Under the pieces are notes generated by a model. That model was not told the origin of the DNA and ran no database searches. It saw only the letters and a program-made list of their open reading frames with translations. From Actinomadura rudentiformis (lineage in GTDB: Bacteria > Actinomycetota > Actinomycetes > Streptosporangiales > Streptosporangiaceae), in the NCBI RefSeq assembly GCF_008923185.1, contig NZ_WBMT01000017.1, positions 62,001 through 126,000 of the forward strand: a stretch of 64,000 nucleotides of DNA, in the 5' to 3' direction. The position numbers and the translations under genes were made by a program. Positions 8,746 through 16,962 of the stretch are shown piece after piece; within the stretch, counting starts at the first letter, position 1; every line of letters starts with the position of its first letter.

Positions 8746-9264
8746 TCACACGGTCCGCCGCTCCACCCGGGGCGGCGGACCGCCGGTTTTCCCCGGCCTT
8801 CTGGCCGCCGCCCTGACCAGCGGGAGCGTGCGCTGCCGGACCTGGGTGGCCAGCGAGATCACCGAGGACGCCCGCTCCACCCCCTCCACATCGACGATCA
8901 TGTCGATGACCCGTTGCAGGTCCTGGTTGCTGCGGGCCACGACGCGGCAGAGCATGTCGCCACCGCCGGTGATCGTGTGCGCCTCGATCACCTCCGGGAC
9001 CCCGGCCAGCCGTTCCGCCACCGGATCATGCCCGCCCGCCTGCCTGATCTGCAGGGTCACGAACGCCGTCACCCCGTATCCCAGCGCGGCCGGATCGACC
9101 TCCGGCCCGAAGCTCCGGATCACGCCGTCCCGCACCAGCCGGTCCAGCCGCGCCTGCACCGTGCCGCGCGCCACCCCGAGCCGCCGGGAGGCCTCCAGCA
9201 CGCCGATCCGCGGCTCACTGGAGAACAGCTCCAGCAACCGCGCGTCCAGCTCGTCGATCCCCAC
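8746..9264 (-). CDS. Lrp/AsnC-family transcriptional regulator
   Basis: This 172-residue protein has an N-terminal winged helix-turn-helix (about 2-50, DELDARLLELFSSEPRIGVLEASRRLGV) and a C-terminal RAM/ligand-binding domain (about 65-145) with TGGGDMLCRVVARSNQDLQ. It carries a basic tail of about 20 residues beyond the usual Lrp length. It is transcribed divergently from hppD, with a perfect 19-bp palindrome between them, so it probably controls hppD and itself in response to an aromatic amino acid or catabolite. That is inference; other Lrp relatives regulate neighbouring catabolic genes in the same way. Confidence 0.9.
   Translation of the reverse strand: MGIDELDARLLELFSSEPRIGVLEASRRLGVARGTVQARLDRLVRDGVIRSFGPEVDPAALGYGVTAFVTLQIRQAGGHDPVAERLAGVPEVIEAHTITGGGDMLCRVVARSNQDLQRVIDMIVDVEGVERASSVISLATQVRQRTLPLVRAAARRPGKTGGPPPRVERRTV
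8751..8782. terminator. Hairpin between convergent greA and AsnC-type gene
   Basis: CGGTCCGCCGC (8751-8761) pairs perfectly with GCGGCGGACCG (8772-8782) around a 10-base loop. It overlaps the last codons of the AsnC-type gene and lies about 105 bases beyond greA. No T-run follows, as is common in high-GC genomes. Confidence 0.6.
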
Positions 9265-9317
9265 CCCGGCCCTCCCATGGTCACCATGTACAGAAAGCCC
9301 GACAATACCCGTGAGTT

Positions 9318-9336
9318 ACTAGGCAGATTGCCTAGT
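9318..9336. promoter_or_regulatory. Palindromic operator between AsnC-type gene and hppD
   Basis: ACTAGGCAGATTGCCTAGT is a perfect inverted repeat with 8-bp arms and a 3-bp centre, placed 54 bases before the AsnC-type start and 51 bases before hppD. The size and dyad symmetry suit an Lrp/AsnC dimer. A weaker outer pair, CGACAAT (9300-9306) and ATTGTCG (9369-9375), also flanks it. Confidence 0.7.
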
Positions 9337-9386
9337 GATTCAGACCACTGTTGCGCAGTCTGTAGGCGATTGTCGAGATTGGGGGC

Positions 9387-10481
9387 ATGGATGAGTTCCC
9401 GGTCAAGGGCATGGACGCCGTCGTCTTCGCCGTCGGCAACGCCAAGCAGGCAGCGCACTACTACTCGACCGCTTTCGGGATGCGCCGGGTGGCCTATCGC
9501 GGCCCCGAGAACGGCAGCCCCGATGAGGCGGTGCACGTCTTGGAGTCCGGCAGTGCCCGGTTCGTCCTCCGCGGCCCGGTGCGGGCGGGCACCGACCTCG
9601 GCCGCCACGTCGCCGAGCACGGCGACGGCGTGGTGGACCTGGCCATCGAGGTCCCCGACGCGGAGGCGGCCTACCGGCACGCCCTCTCCAAGGGCGCCAC
9701 GGGCCTGGCGGAGCCGTACGTCATGGAGGACGACCACGGCAAGGTCGTGCTCGCCGCCATCGCCACGTACGGCGAGACCCGGCACACTCTCGTCGACCGC
9801 AGCAACTACTCCGGGCCCTACCTGCCCGGCTTCGAGGCCGCCGACCCGATCGTGGAGCCCCCGGCGACCAAGCGCTACTTCCAGGCGATCGACCACTGCG
9901 TCGGCAACGTCGAGCGCATGAACGAGTGGGCCGACTTCTATCACCGCGTCATGGGCTTCACCGACATGGCCGAGTTCATCGGCGACGACATCGCCACCGA
10001 GTACTCCGCGCTGATGTCCAAGGTCGTCGCGGACGGCAGCCGCAAGGTCAAGTTCCCGCTGAACGAGCCCGCAGAGAGCCGGCGCAAGTCGCAGATCGAC
10101 GAGTACCTGGAGTTCTACGGCGGTCCCGGCGTCCAGCACATCGCCCTGGCCACGGGCGACATCCTGGCCTCGGTCGACCAGATGCGCGCCGCCGGCGTCG
10201 AGTTCCTGGACACCCCCGACTCCTACTATGAGGACCCCGAGCTCCGCTCCCGCATCGGTGAGGTGCGCGTCCCCGTCGAGGAGCTCCAGAAGCGCAAGAT
10301 CCTCGTCGACCGGGACGAGGACGGCTACCTGCTGCAGATCTTCACCAAGCCCGTGCAGGACCGCCCGACGGTCTTCTTCGAGCTGATCGAACGGCACGGC
10401 TCACTGGGCTTCGGCAAGGGCAACTTCAAGGCGCTGTTCGAGGCCATCGAGCGCGAGCAGGAGCGCCGCGGCAACCTGTGA
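9387..10481 (+). CDS. hppD: 4-Hydroxyphenylpyruvate dioxygenase
   Basis: HppD converts 4-hydroxyphenylpyruvate to homogentisate, an early step of tyrosine catabolism. The 364-residue protein has two vicinal-oxygen-chelate halves. The ferrous ligands of the C-terminal half are His170 (AIDHCVGN), His251 (VQHIALATGD) and Glu332 (VFFELIER). The C-terminal gating helix is present (GKGNFKALFEAIEREQERRG). ATG 9387 is preceded by GGGGG, close to the start. No other homogentisate-pathway gene is nearby. A 12-bp hairpin at 10529-10562 ends the transcript. The divergent Lrp-type gene is the likely regulator. Confidence 0.95.
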   Translation: MDEFPVKGMDAVVFAVGNAKQAAHYYSTAFGMRRVAYRGPENGSPDEAVHVLESGSARFVLRGPVRAGTDLGRHVAEHGDGVVDLAIEVPDAEAAYRHALSKGATGLAEPYVMEDDHGKVVLAAIATYGETRHTLVDRSNYSGPYLPGFEAADPIVEPPATKRYFQAIDHCVGNVERMNEWADFYHRVMGFTDMAEFIGDDIATEYSALMSKVVADGSRKVKFPLNEPAESRRKSQIDEYLEFYGGPGVQHIALATGDILASVDQMRAAGVEFLDTPDSYYEDPELRSRIGEVRVPVEELQKRKILVDRDEDGYLLQIFTKPVQDRPTVFFELIERHGSLGFGKGNFKALFEAIEREQERRGNL

Positions 10482-10528
10482 GCCCGCCTCCTGTGCCCTG
10501 ACTCCCCGACTCCTCCTGAGCCGGCCTT

Positions 10529-10562
10529 GGTTCCCCGGGACCCCCCTCCCTCCCGGGGAACC
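10529..10562 (+). terminator. Transcription terminator of hppD
   Basis: GGTTCCCCGGGA (10529-10540) pairs perfectly with TCCCGGGGAACC (10551-10562) over a 10-base pyrimidine-rich loop, 48 bases after the hppD stop. There is no T-tract. Confidence 0.7.
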
Positions 10563-10638
10563 GGGGTTCCGCCGCCCGGGACTGATCCACTTCTGGTCCT
10601 CGTTCGGGAAAACTTTGCCCTTGACCAGGCGTGGCGGT

Positions 10639-10673
10639 GTTTGCGCAGCAGGACGCGGGCTCACTTTGTCGGC
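10639..10673 (+). promoter_or_regulatory. Candidate leaderless promoter of the DUF4190 gene
   Basis: GTTTGCG lies exactly 35 bases before the ATG at 10674, and no ribosome-binding site precedes that ATG. The same element at the same distance occurs before the RDD gene (11324-11358), and both end in tcggcATGAGC. A -35 element at -35 relative to the start codon fits transcription beginning at the ATG. Confidence 0.4.
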
Positions 10674-11297
10674 ATGAGCCAACCGCCGCACGATCGCGCG
10701 CCCGGGGAGCAGCCGGACGACAAGCCCGATACCGGGCAGCCCGCGTACAGCGAGCCGCCCCCGCACGGAGAGCAGCTTCCCTACAAGCGCCGGCCCCAGC
10801 CGGACGAGCCGCCGTCCTTGGAAAAGCCGGGGGACCGAGGCGAGCAGGCGCCGCAGCCCCCGGCCTACGGGCAGACAGCTCCCCAGGAGCTGCCACCTTT
10901 CCCCGAGCCGCCGCCCTCGTACCAGGAACAGCGGGATTACGGGCAGCCGCCCTCATACGCACAGCACCCGCCCACCGGGATGCCTCCCTACCCGCAGGGC
11001 GGGTTCCCCCCTGGTCAGGCGGCCGCATCGGGAAGGACCAACGCCCTGGCGATCGGGAGCCTGGTCGCGGGGATCGTGGGAATCGTGTGCGGGGTCGGGT
11101 CCATCGTGGCGATCGTGCTGGGCCACCTCGCCCTCAGCAAGATCAAGAAGACCGGCGAGGCCGGGCGGGGGCTGGCGATCACGGGCCTCATCCTGGGGTA
11201 TCTGGCGATCCTGGCGTGGATCGCCTACCTGATCCTCGTGGTGCTCGTGGCGACCGACGACAGCTCCGCCCTGCTGACGGGGTCAAGATCGGGTTAA
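10674..11297 (+). CDS. DUF4190 membrane protein with Pro-rich N-terminus
   Basis: This 207-residue protein has a long Pro/Gln/Tyr-rich, disordered cytoplasmic N-terminus (about 1-118), then two hydrophobic helices (about 124-150 and 165-190). The linker LGHLALSKIKKTGEAGRGLA is characteristic of DUF4190. Function is unknown. The ATG at 10674 has no Shine-Dalgarno sequence; an upstream in-frame ATG at 10527 lies inside the hppD terminator and is rejected. Its first residues, MSQPPHDRAPGEQPDD, closely match those of the next gene. Confidence 0.8.
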   Translation: MSQPPHDRAPGEQPDDKPDTGQPAYSEPPPHGEQLPYKRRPQPDEPPSLEKPGDRGEQAPQPPAYGQTAPQELPPFPEPPPSYQEQRDYGQPPSYAQHPPTGMPPYPQGGFPPGQAAASGRTNALAIGSLVAGIVGIVCGVGSIVAIVLGHLALSKIKKTGEAGRGLAITGLILGYLAILAWIAYLILVVLVATDDSSALLTGSRSG

Positions 11298-11323
11298 CGG
11301 CCGTCCATATGTGAACTCCGTGC

Positions 11324-11358
11324 GTTTGCGGGCGTCCTCGTACGCCGACCTTTTCGGC
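11324..11358 (+). promoter_or_regulatory. Candidate leaderless promoter of the RDD gene
   Basis: GTTTGCG starts 35 bases before ATG 11359, matching the spacing before the DUF4190 gene. The final bases before the start are also alike (ttttcggc). No Shine-Dalgarno sequence is present. Confidence 0.4.
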
Positions 11359-11925
11359 ATGAGCGAACCGCCGCCGCCGCACGATCCCGTACCCGGAGAG
11401 CAGCCGGACGACCAGCCATCGCGGCCGCCTGCCGGGCCTCCCGTCGCGGGGCCGGCGAGCCTCGGCCGGCGTCTCGGCGCCGGTCTGATCGACGTGCTGC
11501 TGCTCTCCGTCGTGACCAGCGTCGTCTCGCTGCCCCTCGTCGACTGGGACCGCGTGCTCGACCCCGACAGCGAAGAGACGGTGACGTACTCGGCCGGAGA
11601 GGGCATCGCGAACCTCATCGCCGTGGCCCTGGTGTTCCTCTACTTCTGGTTCATGACCTGGAAGTACGGCCAGACGCTGGGCAAGAAGGCCCTCGGCATC
11701 CGGGTCGTGCGGGAGGAGGACGGCGGCACCGTCGACAACAGCCAGGCCCTCAGCCGTGCGGGTCTCTATGCCGTGCTCGTCGTCATCTGCTGCTGCGTGG
11801 GCGGGATCGTCGATGTGGCGTGGATCCTGTGGGATCCGCGGCGGCAGGCGATGCACGACAAGGTCGCGCGCACGGTCGTGGTCAGGGCCCGGCCAGGTAC
11901 GCCCGACCCGTATGTCAGCCGCTGA
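11359..11925 (+). CDS. RDD-family membrane protein
   Basis: This 188-residue protein has a Pro-rich N-terminus (about 1-40) starting MSEPPPPHDPVPGEQPDDQ. The RDD domain follows, containing SLGRRLGAGLIDVLLLSVV, FMTWKYGQTLGKKALGIRVV and DPRRQAMHDKVARTVVV. Three hydrophobic segments lie near 50-70, 92-112 and 138-158. Some RDD proteins have been linked to ion exchange, but this one cannot be assigned. A Pro-rich RDD protein (Pra, Rv1078) sits between metB and cbs in M. tuberculosis. The in-frame GTG at 11311 is the less likely start. Confidence 0.85.
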   Translation: MSEPPPPHDPVPGEQPDDQPSRPPAGPPVAGPASLGRRLGAGLIDVLLLSVVTSVVSLPLVDWDRVLDPDSEETVTYSAGEGIANLIAVALVFLYFWFMTWKYGQTLGKKALGIRVVREEDGGTVDNSQALSRAGLYAVLVVICCCVGGIVDVAWILWDPRRQAMHDKVARTVVVRARPGTPDPYVSR

Positions 11926-11985
11926 GCGCCTTGGGCGGTTGATCCAAGTTGCCCAGAGTGCCTAGTCGAAGGCAGGCTGGGCAAC

Positions 11986-13554
11986 GTGACTTCGGCCGGA
12001 CGTTTCCGCAGCCCGCTTTTTCGCAGCCCTGCCTCACGTGGGCTGGCCGCGCTGGCCGTCGCCGGCGCGTTGACGGGCTGCCAGGTCACGATCGGCGACA
12101 GGGACGCCGCCGAGCCGAGCCCGCCGGTCGCCCCGACGTCCCAGACGAACGGGCCGAGCGGGCCGGGCAGCGCGGGTGATCGCTATGTGCCGGGTGACGG
12201 CAACGGCGGGTACGACGTCCAGCACTACAAACTGAAGCTCGCCATCACGCCGGGCGGCGCCAAGGAGCTCGACGGCACAGCCGAGATCACCGCCACCGCG
12301 ACCGAGCGGCTGAGCCGCTTCAACCTGGACCTGACCGGCCTCGACGTCTCCCAGGTCACGGTGGACGGCGCTCCGGCGCAGCAGCAGCGGCAGGGCAGCG
12401 AGCTGATCATCTCCCCGGCCAAGGCGCTGGAGAAGAACGCCAAGTTCACCGTGTCCGTTCGCTACTCGGGCACGCCCCAGCCGGTCGTGGACCCGATCCT
12501 GGGCCGGTACGGCTGGATCCGCACCTCGGACGGGGTCTTCGTGGCCTGCCAGCCGAGCGGCGCCCATACCTGGTTCCCGAGCAACGACCACCCCAGCGAC
12601 AAGGCCACGTTCGACTTCGAGGTCACGGTGCCCGAGGGGCTCACGGCGGTGGCCAACGGCGAGCCGACCTCGAAGGTGCCGAGCGGTGGCGGCTCGGCCA
12701 CTCCGGGCGCCAGTGACGGCCCGGACGTCATCCCGGCGGCGGCCCCGGCAGCGGAATCGGCCACGGCGTCCACCGCCAGGGGGCGGCGCGCGGTCACGAC
12801 GACCTGGCGGGTCAAGGATCCGATGGCCACCTATCTCGCCACGGTGACGGTGGGCCGGTTCGGTGTGAAGACCGGCAAGACCCCGGGCGGCATCCCGATC
12901 ATCTCGGCCGTGGACCCCTCGGTGTCGGCCGTGCCGCTGGACACCTTCCACGCCAAGAACGCCGAGGTCACCGACGAGCTGGTGAAGCTGTTCGGTCCCT
13001 ACCCGTTCACCTCCACCGGCGGCATCGTCGACAACGCGGCGGTCAACTTCGCCCTGGAGACGCAGACACGGCCGGTCTACAGCGCGCTCGGCGCGGACCA
13101 GACGATCATCGCGCACGAGATCGCGCACCAATGGTTCGGCGACAGCGTCAGCGTCACCAAGTGGCAGGACATCTGGCTGAACGAGGGCTTCGCGACGTAC
13201 GCCGAGTGGATCTGGGCCGAGCGCATCGGCAACGAGACGCTTCAGGAGAAGTTCGACGGCATGTACGCGGACGCCGGCAACCGGGAGCTCTGGAACGTCC
13301 CGCCCGGCAACCCCGGTCGCGCCAACATGTTCGGGCGTTCCGTGTACGACCGCGGCGGGATGACGCTGCACGCGCTGCGCAAGAAGGTCGGCGACCAGAA
13401 GTTCTTCGGCATCCTCAAGACCTGGGCCAAGGAGCGCCGCCACTCCAACGCCACGACCCCGCAGTTCATCGAGGTCGCCGAGCGCGTGTCGGGCCAGCAG
13501 CTCGACTCGTTCTTCGACGCGTGGGTCTTCAAGCGGGGCCGCCCCGCGCTGTGA
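11986..13554 (+). CDS. M1-family metallopeptidase lipoprotein, paralogue 1
   Basis: This 522-residue secreted zinc aminopeptidase-type protein is the first of four in tandem. The lipobox LTGC gives Cys32. Residues 70-215 form the N-terminal M1 beta domain. Zinc ligands are His377, His381 and Glu400 in HEIAHQWFG...NEGFATYAEW, and the catalytic Tyr lies in SVYDRGGMTLHALR. The usual GxMEN exopeptidase motif is replaced by FALETQTRP. A low-complexity insert rich in Gly, Ala, Pro and Ser (about 229-268) is unique to this copy. It lacks the large C-terminal helical domain of PepN-type enzymes. The GTG start follows AGGCTGGG. Its stop codon lies in a two-copy repeat. Confidence 0.9.
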   Translation: MTSAGRFRSPLFRSPASRGLAALAVAGALTGCQVTIGDRDAAEPSPPVAPTSQTNGPSGPGSAGDRYVPGDGNGGYDVQHYKLKLAITPGGAKELDGTAEITATATERLSRFNLDLTGLDVSQVTVDGAPAQQQRQGSELIISPAKALEKNAKFTVSVRYSGTPQPVVDPILGRYGWIRTSDGVFVACQPSGAHTWFPSNDHPSDKATFDFEVTVPEGLTAVANGEPTSKVPSGGGSATPGASDGPDVIPAAAPAAESATASTARGRRAVTTTWRVKDPMATYLATVTVGRFGVKTGKTPGGIPIISAVDPSVSAVPLDTFHAKNAEVTDELVKLFGPYPFTSTGGIVDNAAVNFALETQTRPVYSALGADQTIIAHEIAHQWFGDSVSVTKWQDIWLNEGFATYAEWIWAERIGNETLQEKFDGMYADAGNRELWNVPPGNPGRANMFGRSVYDRGGMTLHALRKKVGDQKFFGILKTWAKERRHSNATTPQFIEVAERVSGQQLDSFFDAWVFKRGRPAL

Positions 13555-13578
13555 TCCGCCCCCCTGTGATCCGCCCCG
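13549..13578. repeat. 15-bp tandem repeat, 2 copies, over the M1-1 stop codon
   Basis: ctgtgatccgccccc (13549-13563) is followed by ctgtgatccgccccg (13564-13578). The gene's TGA is at 13552-13554, and the copy supplies a second TGA at 13567-13569 in the same frame. Confidence 0.85.
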
Positions 13579-13663
13579 CATCCTGATCCGGTTCGTCTTC
13601 TGCGGGTGAACGGGCGGCAAGAGCTCGGAAAAGCCCGGGCAAGTGGCGCGACGTCGTGCCGGT

Positions 13664-15355
13664 GTGACCAGCAGTGTTGGCCGGGTGAACGGGCCTTGGG
13701 GACGTATGACCGCGGCGGCCACCGCCGCCGCCGTGCTGGTATCGATCAACGGCAGTGAGACTGCGACGGCTTCCGGATCCGCAGCTCCGCAGGACGCCAC
13801 GCCCTGTCCGCCGACGTCGTCGCCCGCGCCCGCTTCGGCGGCACCGGTTTCGGCGGCACCGGCGGCGCCACCGGCACCCGCTGGTGAACGGCGGTTCCGC
13901 CGGATGGCGGTCCCGCCGCCCGGGGCCGCGGTCCCGGCTCCCCTTCCCGCGGCGGAGCCCGGCCCCGACACGACCCCGGGCGCCAGCGCCGCGCTGGGCG
14001 AGTGCGACCCGGCGCCGAACGCGACTCCGCGCCCGGTGGTGAAGAAGCCGTCCACCGGCAAGGTCGGTTCTTCCAGTCTGGGCGACCCGTACTTCCGTGG
14101 CGCGGGCAACGGCGGCTATGACGCGCAGCACTACGACGTGGCGCTCAGGTACACGCCCAAGGGCGGCAAGGCCGACGCGACCGTGACCGTCACCGCCACG
14201 GCGACGCAGGACCTGTCACGCTTCAACCTGGACTACCGCGGCCCCAAGATCCTCGACGTCACCGTCAACGGCCGGCGCGCCGCGCACCGCCGCAAGGGCC
14301 AGGAACTCATCATCACGCCCGCCTCGCCGCTCGCCTCGGGCTCGCGGTTCACCACCGTCGTCCGTTACTCGGGACGGCCAGGCCCGATGCGTCATGGCTC
14401 CCTCGGCACGTACGGCTGGGTGCCGAGCAGGGACGGCGCGCTCGTCGTGGCCGAACCGGACGGCGCCCCCACCTGGCTGCCGGTCAACGACCATCCGAGC
14501 GACAAGGCCACCTACTCCTACCGGATCACGGTGCCCCGCAACCTGCGGGCGCTCGCCAACGGCACTCCCGGGCGGACCGTGCGGCAGGGCGCCACCACGA
14601 CGTACGAGTGGGCCGAGAAGTCGCCCATGGTCCCGTACCTGGCCATGATCGCGATCGGGAAGTTCCGGGTGAAACGCGGCATGGCCGGGAAGACACCGGT
14701 CATCACCGCCGTGGACCCGCGGTTCAAGAAGTCCGCAGCGTCCCTGCACAAGACCACGATCAGCGCCCTCAAGTGGGGATCTTCGGTCTTCGGGCCGTAC
14801 CCGTTCGCCACGTCCGGGGGCATCGTGGACGATCCGCGGCTGGACTACGCGCTGGAGACGCAGGAGCGGCCGGTGTACGCCGGGTTCGCGCCCGACGACG
14901 CCTTCATCGTGCACGAGCTGGCGCACCAGTGGTTCGGCAACAGCGTCAGCCTCAAGAACTGGCCGGACATCTGGCTGAACGAGGGCTTCGCCACATACGC
15001 CGAGTGGTTGTGGCGCGAGCGGGACAAGAAGGACTCGGCCAAGAAGATATTCAAGCGCTACTACCGGCAGCCGGGCTCGTCACCCATCTTCAATCCGCCG
15101 CCGGGCAAGCCGGGCCGCCGTGACCTGTTCAGCTTCTCGGTCTACATCCGCGGCGCCATGACGCTGCACGCGCTCCGCCAGAGGGTCGGCGACAAGGCCT
15201 TCTTCACGATCCTCAGAAGCTGGGCCACGACGTACCGCGACTCCAACGCGACCACGCCGCAGTTCGTCGCGCACGCCGAGAAGGTCTCCGGCAAGCAGCT
15301 CGACAAGCTGTTCAAGGTATGGCTCTACACGAAGGGCAAGCCCAAGAAGTGGTGA
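13664..15355 (+). CDS. M1-family metallopeptidase, paralogue 2, Pro/Ala-rich N-terminus
   Basis: This protein of about 563 residues is the longest of the four paralogues. After a signal segment (TAAATAAAVLVSI) comes a Pro/Ala-rich spacer of about 110 residues, likely threading the cell wall. The M1 core follows, with HELAHQWFGN and NEGFATYAEW as zinc-binding and catalytic motifs and VYIRGAMTLHALR carrying the Tyr. YALETQERP replaces GxMEN. The start is uncertain: I chose GTG 13664, which gives MTSS like the MTSA of paralogue 1. GTG 13643, GTG 13685 and ATG 13706 are alternatives. The TGA overlaps the GTG start of the next gene by 3 bases. Confidence 0.87.
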   Translation: MTSSVGRVNGPWGRMTAAATAAAVLVSINGSETATASGSAAPQDATPCPPTSSPAPASAAPVSAAPAAPPAPAGERRFRRMAVPPPGAAVPAPLPAAEPGPDTTPGASAALGECDPAPNATPRPVVKKPSTGKVGSSSLGDPYFRGAGNGGYDAQHYDVALRYTPKGGKADATVTVTATATQDLSRFNLDYRGPKILDVTVNGRRAAHRRKGQELIITPASPLASGSRFTTVVRYSGRPGPMRHGSLGTYGWVPSRDGALVVAEPDGAPTWLPVNDHPSDKATYSYRITVPRNLRALANGTPGRTVRQGATTTYEWAEKSPMVPYLAMIAIGKFRVKRGMAGKTPVITAVDPRFKKSAASLHKTTISALKWGSSVFGPYPFATSGGIVDDPRLDYALETQERPVYAGFAPDDAFIVHELAHQWFGNSVSLKNWPDIWLNEGFATYAEWLWRERDKKDSAKKIFKRYYRQPGSSPIFNPPPGKPGRRDLFSFSVYIRGAMTLHALRQRVGDKAFFTILRSWATTYRDSNATTPQFVAHAEKVSGKQLDKLFKVWLYTKGKPKKW

Positions 15356-16803
15356 AGAAGACCGCCGCGACCCGTACGGCCGCGCTGCTCCTGACACCGG
15401 CGCTCGCCGCCGCCGCCCTGCCCGACCGTGCAACGGACCGTGCCGCCGGACGTCCGGCCCCGGGCCGCACGACGGTGCCCGAACAGGCCGCCTCCGAGGA
15501 GTCCTCGGCGGGCGCGGCCGGCATCGGTGACCCGTACTTCCCGAACGCCGGGAACGGCGGCTACGACGTCGCGCACTACGCCATCAGGCTGCGCTACACG
15601 CCGCGCGGCCAGCGCATCGCCGGCACCACGACGATCACGGCGCACGCGACCCAGAACCTCGCGCGGTTCAACCTGGACTTCAGCGGCCACAAGGTCCGCT
15701 CCGTGAAGGTGAACGGCGCGGCGGCATCGTTCGCGCGGCGCGGCCAGGAGCTGGAGATCACGCCGCGCGGCGGCATCGCGCAGGGCGCGCGGTTCTCGGT
15801 CGCGGTCGCCTACGCCGGGTCGCCGCGGCAACTGAACGATCCCGGGCTCGGCCGGACCGGCTGGATCCCCACCGGCGACGGCGCCGTCACGCTGTCGCAG
15901 CCGGTCGGCTCGGCGTCCTGGTTCCCGCTCAACGACCACCCGGCGGACAAGGCCACCTACGCGTACACCATCACCGTCCCCAAGGGGCTCAAGGTGGTGG
16001 CGAACGGCGAACTCGAAGGCTCGGCGAACATCGGCCGGACGAGCACGTTCAAGTGGAGCTCCAGCAAGCCGATGGCCGGTTACCTGGCCATGATCGCGAT
16101 CGGGCGGTTCAAGACGCTCGACAGCCAGTCACCGGGCGGCGTCCGCTCGTTCGTCGCCGTCGACCGCGCCAACCCGAGCATCCCCAAACGCCTCCAGGAG
16201 CTCACCGACAAGGTGACCGACTGGGGCGTCCGCCTCTTCGGGCCGTACCCCTTCGACTCCACCGGCGGGGTCGTCGACGACGTGCGGGTCGGGTACGCGC
16301 TGGAGACGCAGAACCGGCCGGTGTACCCCGGCGGCGCGAACATGACGCTGATCGTTCACGAGCTGGCTCACCAGTGGTTCGGTAACAGCGTGAGCATCAG
16401 CCGGTGGCAGGACATCTGGCTGAACGAGGGCTTCGCCACCTACGCCGAGTGGCTGTGGAGCGAGCAGCACGGTGGCCGCAAGGCTGAGGCGTACTTCACC
16501 GACGCGTACTCGAAGACCGGCGACTTCGCAGGCTGGAAGGTCCCGACTGGTGAGCCGGGGCGGAAGAAGCTCTTCGCGGCCTTCCCGGTCTACACCCGCG
16601 GAGCGATGACTCTGCACATGCTTCGCAAGACCGTGGGCGACACCGTGTTCTTCCAGATCCTCCGCGCCTGGACCGCCGAGCACGCGCACGGGAACGCCAC
16701 CACGGCGGACTTCCGGAAGCTCGCCGAGCGCGTCTCGGGTCGCGACCTCGACAAGCTGTTCGACACGTGGTTGTCCACCAAGGGCAAGCCGAGCCTCCGC
16801 TGA
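15352..16803 (+). CDS. M1-family metallopeptidase, paralogue 3
   Basis: This 483-residue protein starts at GTG 15352 within the GTGA that also holds the TGA of paralogue 2, so the two are probably translationally coupled. This start gives a clean signal peptide, MKKTAATRTAALLLTPALAAAA; the ORF is open further upstream but only as overlap. The core has HELAHQWFGN, NEGFATYAEW and VYTRGAMTLHMLRK, with YALETQNRP in place of GxMEN. It shares the GDPYFPNAGNGGYDVAHY start of the catalytic region with the other paralogues. Its stop codon lies in a two-copy 15-bp repeat. Confidence 0.9.
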   Translation: MKKTAATRTAALLLTPALAAAALPDRATDRAAGRPAPGRTTVPEQAASEESSAGAAGIGDPYFPNAGNGGYDVAHYAIRLRYTPRGQRIAGTTTITAHATQNLARFNLDFSGHKVRSVKVNGAAASFARRGQELEITPRGGIAQGARFSVAVAYAGSPRQLNDPGLGRTGWIPTGDGAVTLSQPVGSASWFPLNDHPADKATYAYTITVPKGLKVVANGELEGSANIGRTSTFKWSSSKPMAGYLAMIAIGRFKTLDSQSPGGVRSFVAVDRANPSIPKRLQELTDKVTDWGVRLFGPYPFDSTGGVVDDVRVGYALETQNRPVYPGGANMTLIVHELAHQWFGNSVSISRWQDIWLNEGFATYAEWLWSEQHGGRKAEAYFTDAYSKTGDFAGWKVPTGEPGRKKLFAAFPVYTRGAMTLHMLRKTVGDTVFFQILRAWTAEHAHGNATTADFRKLAERVSGRDLDKLFDTWLSTKGKPSLR

Positions 16804-16829
16804 ACGAAGGACCACTGAACGAAGGACCG
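16800..16829. repeat. 15-bp tandem repeat, 2 copies, over the M1-3 stop codon
   Basis: ctgaacgaaggacca (16800-16814) is followed by ctgaacgaaggaccg (16815-16829). The stop TGA is 16801-16803, and an in-frame second TGA follows at 16816-16818. Confidence 0.85.
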
Positions 16830-16962
16830 CCTCGCCGGGTGGTGTCGTCGACCAGAAAAGCTGGCCCGAACTGGCCGATTTGAGACCAAAACGCGCTTGC
16901 ACGCCCAATGATCTCCCGAAATTCTTGGGGCTGTTGAGACGACTCCTTCGAGGACGAGGTCG

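Noticed and set aside
11959..11966. TGCCTAGT, equal to half of the hppD operator, just before M1-1
   Set aside because: An 8-mer is expected about twice by chance in this window on both strands, and there is no second half.
12034..14109. 691-codon minus-strand frame opposite the M1 genes
   Set aside because: Shadow of M1-1 and M1-2; composition is low-complexity Arg/Gly/Ala.
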